DNA from: Geotalea toluenoxydans JCM 15764
Lineage (GTDB): Bacteria; Desulfobacterota; Desulfuromonadia; Geobacterales; Geobacteraceae
NCBI RefSeq assembly: GCF_001311985.1
Contig: NZ_BBCJ01000004.1
Span: forward strand, 1 to 64,000
Length of the DNA stretch: 64,000 nt
Reading direction: 5' to 3'
Both the position numbers and the translations under genes were made by a program. Under the pieces are notes generated by a model that did no database searches, had not been told where the DNA came from, and worked only from the letters and a program-made list of their open reading frames with translations. How positions within the stretch are numbered: position 1 is the stretch's first letter; every line of letters begins with the position of its first letter. Positions 52,490 through 62,362 of the stretch are shown here, one piece after another.

Positions 52490-52500
52490 GGGGAAGGCAC

Positions 52501-55500
52501 ATGATCAATAACGGCATAAAGGGATTTTTCATAAAAGGTGAAGATGCGATGATAATACAGACGGTAATGGCTACTCCGGGGAGAATTTCAAAAGGGTTGG
52601 CACTGCTGGCGATTGCCTGGGCGATATGCTTGATCCCTTTACCATCGGGTGCCGTTGATCTTATGCATAACAGCGAGGGAACCGGCTCGACAAAATGGGC
52701 CGCCCAAGGAGGATGGGGGGTAACAAGCGGTAAATACGGGAAATTCGAATGTTCCACCTGCCATGAGCCGAATAAAAAGCCCAACATTAAGAACGTCCGC
52801 CGCGTCTTAACTACGCAGAACGGCGAAAACTGGCCCAATGGCTCCCCTTCGGTGGGCATATCCTTCAGCAACGTAACCAGCATGGGCGAGGATGCCGGTG
52901 GCCATGCAACTTCCAGCCGCATCTGCGAAGCCTGTCACAGCCAAAATAAATTTCATAATGCAGATACCGCAAACAATATCGCCAATGGCGGCAACCTCAG
53001 TCATCCTACCCCAAAAGCCATTTGTACCACATGCCACAAGCACAACACCGGCTTCAAGGCCGCCTGCGGCGGCTGTCACGGCAATCCCCCTTCCGAGGCG
53101 GTGCTGGGTGGGGATACGGGCTCATTGGTACACCCCGAGCTTCCAATGCCCTTGTTTCCGGACAGGCCGGCGCCCATGTTACCCATACCGAGACCAGGGG
53201 CATGGTATGTGATACCTGCCACTATATAAGCAACGGCACCATCAGGATGCCCAACCTGAGCAACAGCCTCGATATCGGGTTCTATGGTTTTGGCGGCAAG
53301 GTAACCAGCGGCGCCTATGTTCCCTATTCTTCCGTTGACCGTGGCTACCCTGTTTCTTCTGGCACTCCAAACACAACGATAGCAGCGGTGGTTACCGATC
53401 ATGCCGTTGCCAACATCTGCTCCAATGTATACTGCCACGGGGGTGGTGTGAAAGTTGGTGCAGTGCAGGTGAAAGTTCCGTTAACGGGCGGGGCAAACCA
53501 GTCGCCGCGCTGGGACGCAGCAAGTCAGAATCAGTGCGGCAGCTGCCACGGAACTACACCGACCACGCCGCCCACCATGGGAAGCCATGTCAGGCACTCT
53601 GGTTCTACCGGTTACAGCTTCTCCTGTGATCTCTGTCATCCGGCTATCGATGTTTCCCATGTACAGGGGAATGTGCGCTGGGCAATGAAAACGACGGACC
53701 CTCTGGTAGGATCATCAGCCGGGTACCAGGCGGCCGGTTCCTTGACTCCGGCAGCTGCAGGTTCCACTGGTGATATGGCGCCAAGCGCGGCCTATGGAGA
53801 ATGTTCCAATCTTTACTGTCACAGCGACGGAAAAGGACAACCACCTCGACAGAACCCGACCTGGGGCGACAGCAGTTACTCAACCGGCTGTGTAAATTGC
53901 CACGGTAACAATGCGGATGCGGTTTCAACCATTACCAGCAATGGTCACAAAGCCCACGTCGACAACACCAGTGCCCGTTTTAACGGTTTCAATTTCCGTT
54001 GTCAGGAATGTCATAATTCGACGGTGAATTCCTCCGACACCGGGCTGATTTCCATTTCCCTTCATGTCAATCGCGCAGCCGATGTGAACTGGGGCCCCGA
54101 TGCCGCGTATGTGCCAACCGGGGGGACCAGTGTCCTTCCCTACGATCCTGCCCAGACATGTACGGTGTACTGCCATTCCAACGGCAAGGGAAGGTATAAA
54201 GCCCCTCCCCAGACATGGAAGACCATCGGTGACAACCAGCAGGGGGTAATCGAGTGCAATTACTGTCATAACGGTTTGGCAGGAATCCAGAATCAGATGA
54301 GCTCCGGGCGGCACCTGAACCATATCAATGGCGGCCCCCTGCCGCATCGACCCATCTCATGCAATTGGTGCCACTCGAATACGGTGGCATCTAACGGTCA
54401 ATCGGTATACAACGGTACGGATGTCAAGCACATCAACCGCACCATCGATGTGTCGTTCATAAAAATGGCAAACTTCTCCGGTAGCTACAGTACTTCCACT
54501 CATGTCTGTTCCAACACCTACTGCCATACCAACAATGCCACCACCTCCACCCGCGACTGGGATACGGTAACCCTCAATACCTGCGGTAACTGTCATGAGG
54601 CCAACAACACGACCACGACCTCAGCCACCCTTTCTGCGGCCCACCGCAAGCATTACAATACGAGCACCCGCCCGGCAAATACCACGGAGGATGGCTGGAC
54701 GAATGTAAATCGCTCAGTTTCAACCAACGTCTTCATGTGTGGGGTATGTCATCCTGGCAGCCCGACCACCAGCCATCTGAGCGGGCCGCCGGCAGGCGTT
54801 ACCAATGGCTCGGTGGCCGAGGTCGCCTTGCGCCTGCCGTTTACACCTCCTGTGGGGGCAACTAGACTGGAGACAGTGACGCGTGGCACCGGCGTAAATT
54901 ACGATGGCCGTGGCTATGGCTATTCCACCGGGACCACCTGTGATACCTACTGCCACTCCGATGGGCGTGGCAACCCGGGGAAACGCAACAGCACATCGAC
55001 GCCAAGACTGGAGTGGACTACTTCGACAGGGGTCGTCTGCGGCAACTGTCACAACCAGTATGGTGATGCCAACCCCACCTGGTCCGGTTCCCACTCTAAG
55101 CACCTTTCAGGCTCCCGTAGTGCCAATGCCACCTGTAACGCCTGCCATGCAGCGACCGCATCCGGCAATACTACTCTTATTGCCAACAGACGCGACAGGC
55201 ATCCCAATGGCTTCCGCAATGTTACCGGCAACAGCATCGCCGGGGCAATTCGCTGGGACAGTAGTGCCAACAGTGCACCAATGTCTACTGCCATTTCAAT
55301 AAACCGGTTACCTGGGGAGCTCGCTGTCGGGGGGGTGCGCCGGTTGTCATGGTTACAATGCAGCCTCAGCCGATCCGATTGCCACCAAAGGTCATACTGC
55401 CCATGTGAACAATACCAGCAGCAGTTTTAGCGGTTTCAACTTCAAGTGCAACGAGTGCCATGCCTCGACGGTAAATGCCTTTGATAATGTCACCGCTTTT

Positions 55501-58500
55501 TCGCTTCACGCAAACAGGGTGAACAACGTGGCATGGGGGCCTAAATCGACCGGCGGGTTGGCCTACGCCGCCAACGGCTGTACCCAGATCTACTGCCACT
55601 CCAACGGGGCAGGTGTCTACAAGGCGCCTCCTACAACCTGGAACAACATCGCTGCCGGTCAGCAGGGGACCATCGAGTGCAATTACTGTCACAACGGCCT
55701 GGCTGGCGTTCAAAGGCAGATGAGCTCGGGGCGGCACCTGAACCACATAAGTTCCGGGCCCTTGCCGCACAAGCCGGTTACCTGCAACTGGTGCCACGTG
55801 AATACGGTCGCTGCCAATGGCCGGTCTGTCTTCAACGGCACCGACGTCAGGCACATCAACCGTGTGATTGACATAAACTTCATCAAGATGGCCAATTTCT
55901 CAGGCAGCTTTGCTTCTACCCACGTCTGCTCCAATACTTACTGCCACGGCAACAATTCCACGACCCAAAGTCGGGACTGGGACACCTCTACAATCAACAC
56001 CTGCGGCAACTGCCACGAGGCCAATAACACCACTACATCAACAGCCACACTTTCACCCGCCCACCGAAAGCATTACAACCGCTCGACCCGCCCGTCCAGT
56101 ACAACCGAACAAGGATGGACCAATGTCAATCTTTCCAGCAGCACCAACGTCTTCATGTGTGGCGTATGCCATCCCGCAGTCCGACCGAAAGCCATCTCAA
56201 TGGGCCTCCTGCCGGCGTGACAAACGGTTCTGTTGCTGAAGTTATCATGCGCCCACCGTTCAACAACATTCCTTCAGGGGCAGGCAGGCCGGAGGTGGTC
56301 TACCGCGGCACAGGCTTGATCTATGACGGCCGCGGATATGGGTATTCAACCGGCACTTCCTGCGACACCTACTGCCACTCGGACGGACGAGGCGGCCTGG
56401 GCAAACGTAACTATGCGAATACTCTGGATCTGGTCCAGTCCCCCATGACCAGCGTGCTACGCTGGACCGGCAGAGCCGCCGCCTGTGGGGATTGCCATAA
56501 CAAGGCAGCCGATGATCCGAATTCCCAGCACACCACCTGGTCAAAGCCCCACAACAAGCATGCCAACACCTATGGCAATGGTGGTACCATCGGCAGCAAC
56601 AATACCTCCACAAACAACACCCTGGTAACCTGTGCCGCCTGTCACGCGTCTACGACAACCAGCAATACAGCTCTTCTTTCCGGCAGTCGTGCCAAGCATC
56701 CCAATGGTTTCCGCAATATCTCCGCCAGCAGTACGGTCGGCTCTGCAGCTTTCCGTTGGGATGCCGGAAATAATCAGTGTAAAAACGGTTACTGCCACAG
56801 CCGGGCCTATTCTTTCACCGATTACTCAACTCCCTGGATCAAATGGGATACGGTACAGGCGAACGTTCATTGCGGCAGCTGTCATACGGCCTATCCGACA
56901 GGGCCTGATTACCAGAACGGTTACAAGGGTAAAGCCAATAGCCATCCCAAGCATGCGGTCTTCTGGGGTTTTACCTGCGACTGGTGCCACAACGGCACGG
57001 TCGGCAGTGGCGGCAATACCATTTCCAGCGTGAGAAACCATGTAAACAAGAATTACAATGTCGTTGCCAACGGCACGAAAACATTTATCGGCTTGCCGAA
57101 TACCTTTACCCCCACGTCTGCAAACCCTCCGACGACCAAAACCAGCTGTAGTAATGTCAATTGCCATGGCGGCAATGCTTCAAGGGTATTCACCTGGGGC
57201 GGCACCAACAAGTGCGGCGATTGTCACTTTGCCACTGCCGATACCGTCAATTACGCCTTCAAAAACAGCACCATGCGAAGATTGCCCGGGCGGAATGGAA
57301 CTGGTCTGGTCATGGAAAACAATCCGGCAGCTACGATGTTACCGGGGCAACCTTTGCCGGATTCTCATCGGCTGCAGCCACGGCTGGTGGGGCAGGCGAT
57401 CCATGCCTGTACTGCCACGAATACAACAGTGTCAGCCATGGGGATACAAATAACCCCTTGCGCCTGCGCAATTTCAATCATCCCACCTGGGGCAAGAACG
57501 GCGTCTGTCTGGTCTGCCACGCCTCCGTCGGTGCGACTGGCGTTATTCCGGGAACCGGCTACACAACAAAGACGGCAAGTCGCAAGGTGAATAAATATCA
57601 CTTCGGCAGCAAGCATTCCACATCACTCAATGGCGGCCAGTTCTGCTGGGATTGCATGATTCCCACGGGGACCGTACCAGTACCAACAGTGGTCCCATTG
57701 CCATGGTCCACCTGAAGCCGTCAGTGACTTCCGAGGTCGCCACAGGGGTGCCGGTCACATTCACCTCACAGAATGTGGTCTTCACGGCCAAGGCGGCTGC
57801 ATCCAACTGGGCCAAGACAAGTGCTCCGTTTAACGGCATCTGCAACGTATGTCATACCTACAAAGTCGATGATCCAAACAAGATGGTCCATTATACCGCC
57901 ACCAGTTCCGATAGCCACAGATCGACGACCCTCTGTACCCAGTGCCACACCCACAGTCCCGACACCACTTACGACGGATTTGCCTACAAGGGGGAGCCGA
58001 AGGTTTGTGACGGATGCCATGGCGGCAACAACAACGGCAATCTTTCGGTCGGCACTACCGTCGGCCATGCCGTCCACTATAACCAGGCAACGGTCTTCAA
58101 CAACCTGACCGGCAGCAACAAGACAACCGCCACGGCCTTCGGTTTTGCCTGCAAGAACTGCCATCCCACCAGCCTTCACAACGAAGAGGACGGCAGGGCA
58201 GATATTGTGGCAGGCGCCAATTACACCTATGGCGGCACCACCTCTACCGATGCGGCCGGCTATACCTACACCACCGGGGGCACCTGTGCCACCAACCAGT
58301 GCCATCAGGATGGTCGCGGCGGTGCGGCCCGTACACCTAGCGTTACCTGGACCGCAGCCAAGTCAAGCAACAACTGCGGCATCTGCCACGGCAATCCTCC
58401 CCTTTACGGCATCTCGTCGTCGGCCCACCGGGGTCAGACCCCGACTACCTCCTGCAACGGCTGTCACAACAACGTTTCTGCGACAGGGACCATATTGAAT

Positions 58501-59789
58501 TTCCTCCTGCACTTGAATGGCAGCATCGAGGGGCCTGGCTGCGTGTCCTGTCACAGCAAGCCGATCACCCGCAGCAAAGGAAGACCTGGCAAACAGCTTT
58601 CCCAGATCACCGGCACAGGGGGTGAGTTTGGCCTGGCCTGGGGTCACAAGAAGTCCACTCGCGGTGCGGTGACCGACGCCGACTGTATCGTCTGTCACCT
58701 GGAGGGGTCCTACGCGACCGGCAAACGTTCGACCTATCATCAGGACGGCAACATCGATCTCCGCGACCCGGACGGCTCGGATGAGACGCCGATTACCAAC
58801 ATGTCGGGAGCAGGCTGGACCTTCCAGCGCTTCTCCACTTCCTATGCCGCCGGTACGCGTACCACCAGCGGCCATAATGCCAATACCATCGACAACATCA
58901 TCACCCAGAAGTTCTGCCTCAAGTGCCACGACAGCAACGGGGCAAGCAATACCACGGCCCGCTCCGGAACCGGCGCGACACGTTATATGCCCTTTGGCGG
59001 GGTTTCGCTGGGCAGCAACTATAGCCCCACTAACGGTGCCTCTACCCAGGACGGCCTGATTAACGTCTTCAGACAGTTCTCGACTGCCAATTCGTCGAAA
59101 CACCCGGTCAGAGGGCCGCGTAAGGCGGGTTATCCTACCAACGCCCGTCTGGCTCAGCCATACAACAACTTTACCAGAACGGCTGGAACCATAGCCAACA
59201 GCGTCGTCATGAACTGCTTCGATTGTCACAACAAGCCGACTCCGCCGTTGACCCTGAGGACGGTTGCGGCCCACGGCGCCGATGCCACCAACTACCTGCG
59301 GGGGGTGCCTACCATTCCCAGCACCGCCAGCAGTCCAAGCGCCAGCAACAACGTTACCTTGTGCAAGGTCTGTCATACGGGCTACGCTCCAGGCGGCACG
59401 ACCAGTCACCACGGTACCGGCTCGGCCTATCGGCGAATACCAACAGCGGGATGGTTTCCTATATCCAGTACGGGTGCAATATGTGCCATTCCAGCGGCTA
59501 TTCTACCGCAGTCCTCAGACCGGTACGCGCACAGGATGTGCACGGGGTTAACGTGCTGCCGACAAGCGGCTTGCAGAAATCGGTACGTTGGGCGGGCAAT
59601 TCAACCGGTTCACCGTCACGTGTCGATGCAAGGCCGTATGCATTCATACGGAACACGCAGGTAATGAGCGATCATAGTCCGAAGACCATATCGGGAAGCA
59701 CCTATACGCCGAACTGCAACATGGCCAGCGGCAGTCCGATCAACTGCAACCAAAGTGTTAAGTCTTATAGTGTTGGCGGTACTTACTAA
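52501..59789 (+). CDS. giant multihaem c-type cytochrome 3, about 53 haem motifs (frameshifted)
   Basis: About 2430 residues if rebuilt; starts 11 bases after cytochrome 2 with AAGGGGAAGG upstream. Signal segment ALLAIAWAICLIPLPSGA. I count about 53 haem motifs (CxxCH mostly, with CxxxxCH such as CSNVYCH and CxxxCH such as CDTYCH). A block of about 1.42-1.45 kb is duplicated (54000-55440 and 55447-56870). The last third (from about 57640) uses nearly only CxxCH with different spacing, as if a second cytochrome module was appended. Frame breaks near 53115, 55290, 56170, 57280, 57655 and 59430. Only joining of all pieces gives one gene; two or more genes cannot be fully excluded, but no start with a ribosome-binding site is seen at the joints. 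Confidence 0.82.
53930..56880 (+). repeat. internal tandem duplication of about 1.43 kb within cytochrome 3
   Basis: The peptide order NTSARFNGFNFRCQECH ... CNYCHNGLAGIQNQMSSGRH ... CNWCH ... CSNTYCH ... CGNCHEANNTTTT ... YDGRGYGYSTGT appears at 53950-54960 and again at 55400-56390 with conservative changes. Offsets between matching points are 1422-1447 bases. Confidence 0.85.
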
Positions 59790-59843
59790 AAAATGGCTGG
59801 ATTAGCGGCCTTAAAGCGTCCACTTCGGAAAGGAGAGCAGGGA

Positions 59844-59903
59844 ATGAATAAAAGATACGTACCACCCAGGATAACAGGCAGTGCAGTCATCCACCCCTGC
59901 TGA
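59844..59903 (+). CDS. 19-residue peptide with strong ribosome-binding site
   Basis: MNKRYVPPRITGSAVIHPC, ATG at 59844 with AAAGGAG eight bases upstream, the best ribosome-binding site in this region. It follows the last cytochrome stop by 54 bases and ends 14 bases before a terminator. Short peptides with a C-terminal Cys are reminiscent of geobacterial radical-SAM-modified peptides, but no maturase is visible. The stop is TGA directly after Cys and before a hairpin, so a selenocysteine reading is conceivable though the hairpin has a T-run typical of a terminator. Function unknown. Confidence 0.5.
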   Translation: MNKRYVPPRITGSAVIHPC

Positions 59904-59910
59904 GGGAGAA

Positions 59911-59949
59911 GGAAAAAGGGTGAGGCCGGAAGGTCTCACCCTTTTCTTT
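59911..59949. terminator. intrinsic terminator of the cytochrome operon
   Basis: GGGTGAG (59918-59924) pairs with CTCACCC (59935-59941), followed by TTTTCTTT. The preceding A-run makes it potentially active in both directions. Confidence 0.85.
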
Positions 59950-60116
59950 AGGCATGTCTGATGGCTATTGAAACTATTTGCCGTAACCCGCCTTTTATCC
60001 TGTCCCGTCCGGCCGCTTGGTTGTGCATTTGTCCTGGTATCAGTTCATTGCCTCATTCCCGGCAATTTCATGCCGACCGAACAACTTTGTGAAAGGGCTT
60101 GAAAAACGCCGGAAAC

Positions 60117-60134
60117 AGCTCTATATTTAGAGCT
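60117..60134. promoter_or_regulatory. palindromic operator before the toxin-antitoxin pair
   Basis: AGCTCTA (60117-60123), spacer TATT, TAGAGCT (60128-60134): perfect 7-bp inverted repeat just upstream of AGGAGG (60140-60145) and the antitoxin start. Antitoxins of the Phd/YefM type repress their own operon by binding such palindromes, so this is the likely operator. Confidence 0.65.
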
Positions 60135-60149
60135 GAATAAGGAGGTAGT

Positions 60150-60407
60150 ATGCACATCGATACCATTTACGCTGATCTTTCTGTTAGCATGTCGGAATTC
60201 AAAAAAAATCCTGCCCAGGTACTGCGTACCGCGGGCGAAAAGCCAGTAGCTATCCTTAACCACAACCGTCCGGCATTTTACATGGTAACACCAAAGATTT
60301 TCGAGGCTCTTGTCGAAGCCCTTGCAGACCGGGAATTGACGGAGCTTGTTCGCCACCGGCTTGCACAAAAAGATCAGGCGGTCGAGGTCGATATTGACAC
60401 CGTCTGA
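60150..60407 (+). CDS. Phd/YefM-family antitoxin
   Basis: 85 residues, ATG with AGGAGG four to five bases upstream. The N-terminal DNA-binding part (VSMSEFKKNPAQVLRTAGEKPVAILNHNRPAFYMVTPKIFEALVE) has the Phd/YefM layout: short beta strands around a helix, then KPVAILNHNRPAFYMV. The C-terminal helix (LVRHRLAQKDQAVEVDIDTV) would wrap the toxin. It binds and neutralises the RelE-type toxin encoded next and likely represses the pair through the palindrome at 60117-60134. The 3' end overlaps the toxin gene. Confidence 0.9.
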   Translation: MHIDTIYADLSVSMSEFKKNPAQVLRTAGEKPVAILNHNRPAFYMVTPKIFEALVEALADRELTELVRHRLAQKDQAVEVDIDTV

Positions 60408-60720
60408 AGCCGGCAAGGGGAAAAACAAATATTCCCTCAAGTTTGTGCCCGAAGCACTTAAGGAATGGCAGGCTCTTGACGGCAGCATAAAAGAACCTCT
60501 GCGCAAGGCGCTGAAAAAACGTCTGGAACAACCACACGTGCCAGGTGCGGAGCTTCATGGCAACCTGCGTGGCTGCTACAAGATAAAATTACGTAAGCAA
60601 GGGTACCGCTTGGTCTATATCGTCGAGGATGACGTTCTTGTCGTTCTCGTGTTGGCCATCGACCGCAGGGAAGATCTGGCTGCATACCATGCCGCAATGG
60701 TCAGACTTCTTGAAAAATGA
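60394..60720 (+). CDS. RelE/StbE-family toxin (mRNA interferase)
   Basis: About 108 residues if started at the TTG 60394; an ATG at 60346 in the same frame would overlap the antitoxin by 62 bases and is less likely. Core: YSLKFVPEALKEWQALDGSIKEPLRKALKKRLEQP, GNLRGCYKIKLRKQGYRLVYIVEDDVLVVLVLAIDRRED, matching RelE/StbE with basic residues and the late Arg/Tyr (KLRKQGYRLVY) that form the ribosome-bound mRNA cleavage site. It overlaps the antitoxin stop by 14 bases, typical for the pair. The frame is intact. Confidence 0.88.
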   Translation: MTPSEAGKGKNKYSLKFVPEALKEWQALDGSIKEPLRKALKKRLEQPHVPGAELHGNLRGCYKIKLRKQGYRLVYIVEDDVLVVLVLAIDRREDLAAYHAAMVRLLEK

Positions 60721-60731
60721 TGTGCCTCATC

Positions 60732-60932
60732 TTAAGTAATGTGCAGAGTACCTATACCAGCAATCACTTCACCCCCACACCCCTCACACAGCTCCACCCC
60801 GATATCCAACCGGCATCCGCAACCGGCGCAGGCGTTGTCCCATTCGGGATGCCCCGCTTCTGCTGCGCGTTTCTTTCCCTCCAGCCGCCTCACTTCCGCT
60901 TCCATTTCCTCGTTATACTGATTTTCGAACAT
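60732..60932 (-). CDS. small zinc-ribbon protein
   Basis: 66 residues, AGGAAGG upstream of the ATG. An acidic coiled N-terminus (YNEEMEAEVRRLEGKKRAAEAG) leads to a four-cysteine ribbon: CAGCGCRL then CEGCGGEV, a treble of CxxC pairs that should hold one zinc. No catalytic motif. It faces the toxin gene end to end with 11 bases between and follows the membrane-protein gene by three bases, so it belongs to the minus-strand cluster 60732-61387. Confidence 0.75.
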   Translation of the reverse strand: MFENQYNEEMEAEVRRLEGKKRAAEAGHPEWDNACAGCGCRLDIGVELCEGCGGEVIAGIGTLHIT

Positions 60933-60935
60933 TGC

Positions 60936-61387
60936 TTAACCTTCCTGACAGCACGAGCATGCTTTGCTGCCTTGCCGTTTCTGCCACCACATGGAGGCGC
61001 CGCAGAGGACGACGGTCAGGAGGGCGATGAGCCATTTGGGAATTGCCAGGGTGCCGGCACCGAAGATGCCGGCGTAGACGGCCAGCATTGGTGAGCCGCA
61101 GCAGCCGGTGAGGAAACAACCGGCCGCGGCCAGACCGGCGGTCAGCACGTGCCGCCAGCCGCCCCTGCTGCCGAGAATGCCGAGCGACAGGCCCAGAAGC
61201 GCTGGAACGACCAGACGGAAAAGGCGGCACCGAAGGCATAGGCAAAGCCGAGAAAGATATCGCCGTTGGCGAGGTAACCAGAAAGGCTCGGGGCCGGGCC
61301 GCAGCCCGGCTCCTTTATTTTGAGCAGATAGATGATATGGATGGCAAAAACAATGGCAAAGACGGCAGGCGACAGGCAGCGTTTCAT
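60936..61387 (-). CDS. small Cys-rich integral membrane protein (frameshifted)
   Basis: About 150 residues rebuilt from two frames broken near 61145. Four probable membrane helices: PAVFAIVFAIHIIYLL, IFLGFAYAFGAAFSVW, LTAGLAAAGCFLTGCCG and WLIALLTVVLCGASMWW. Cysteines sit near helix ends (EPGCGPA, GCFLTGCCGS) and at the C-terminus (SKACSCC), which suggests a metal or redox role, as in small mercury/copper-type transporters, but I do not recognise the family. Three bases upstream of the zinc-ribbon gene. Confidence 0.65.
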
Positions 61388-61414
61388 GGTTTCAGAAAAC
61401 CTCCTTGGTTCCAG

Positions 61415-61647
61415 TTATTGATCCTCACAGCGCCGGAAACGGGGCACCTCTTTCCCGTCGATGGTGACGGTATCGACAAACCGGGAGATGGGACGAATCC
61501 AGAGGGAATAATCGCCATAGAGGCAGCGGTAGACCACGAAGGGCTCTTCGGTCTCACTGTCCCTGCGATGCCGATCACTTCGTAATAGTTGCCCTTGTAG
61601 TGCCGGAACCGGCCGGGCGTTATTTGGGTGGTTTTATCGGGTGCCAT
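61415..61647 (-). CDS. DUF1653 domain protein (frameshifted)
   Basis: About 77 residues. PGRFRHYKGNYYEVIGIA is the DUF1653 opening; after one added C near 61573 the rest reads RDSETEEPFVVYRCLYGDYS-LWIRP, the family core, and ends RFRRCEDQ. These short domains are widespread and of unknown function, probably RNA- or protein-binding. The raw frame runs on to 61384, overlapping the membrane-protein gene, which is an artefact of the shift. Confidence 0.8.
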
Positions 61648-61651
61648 TTGT

Positions 61652-62346
61652 TTACCTGGTAAAGAAGATAACAGCTTTTTTCAGCAGCTCGAAAAGATCA
61701 TCAGTATCATTGCCATCATAGTTTCTGAAGCCGCCATACTCGCTGAATTCTCCGCCGGCTGACGTTATGGAACGTTGCTTCAGCAGTTCCCGCTCGGCTT
61801 CCGCCTCTTGCCTTTTCCGCTCTTCCTGACGCTCCTGGTCGAGCAGTTTTCCGCCTGCCTTCATCCATTCGGCCAGATGCCGCAGCTCACCGCCGTCGAG
61901 CCAGACGCCGTGGTCTTTGCAGACATCGACGACGACTCCGCTCTTGGCCCCGAAGTTGACCCGGTTCATCATCTTGCTGCAGATGGGGCACTTGAGTAGG
62001 TAATAGCGTAGTCTTCGGCTCTTCTGGTTGCATTGATGGCATTCAGCCTGCTTCGGTCGATGGCAAAGACATTGGTTACCGTGGCCTGGAGAAGCGCTTC
62101 CAGTTCCCCCGGATCAAAGAACAGCCCCAGGCACTCATCGCATCTTTCGACGAGGAATTTCCCTTCCACCTTTAGGTCAATGGTCTTGAGCCTTACGTTG
62201 CATCGCGGACAGATCCGCTCCGACTCCGGTTCGTTGGTCGTGTAGTAGTTGATCCCTTTGAGATCGATATCGTTGCGGCTGCCGCAGTATTCGCACCTTA
62301 TGGAGCCAGAGGGGAGGGGGGCGGAACAGTTGGAACAGTTGGCCAT
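61652..62346 (-). CDS. double zinc-ribbon (zf-TFIIB) protein (frameshifted)
   Basis: About 231 residues. An N-terminal short ribbon (CSNCSAPLPSGSIRCEYCG) is followed by two zf-TFIIB units: CPRCNVRLKTIDL...CDECLGLFFDPGELEALL, and CPICSKMMNRVNFG...CKDHGVWLDGGELRHLAEW. A charged coiled coil (QERQEERKRQEAEAERELLKQ) and a short tail end the protein. The break near 61990 is repaired by one C. It precedes the SPFH gene product's partner role: such ribbons commonly accompany SPFH/virion-core-like proteins. Confidence 0.82.
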
Positions 62347-62362
62347 GCTGTGTTTTCTCCCT

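Noticed and set aside
53022..59664. Several internal frames in cytochrome 3 as independent cytochrome genes
   Set aside because: None begins with a ribosome-binding site or signal peptide, and the haem pattern continues across each joint after a one-base repair.
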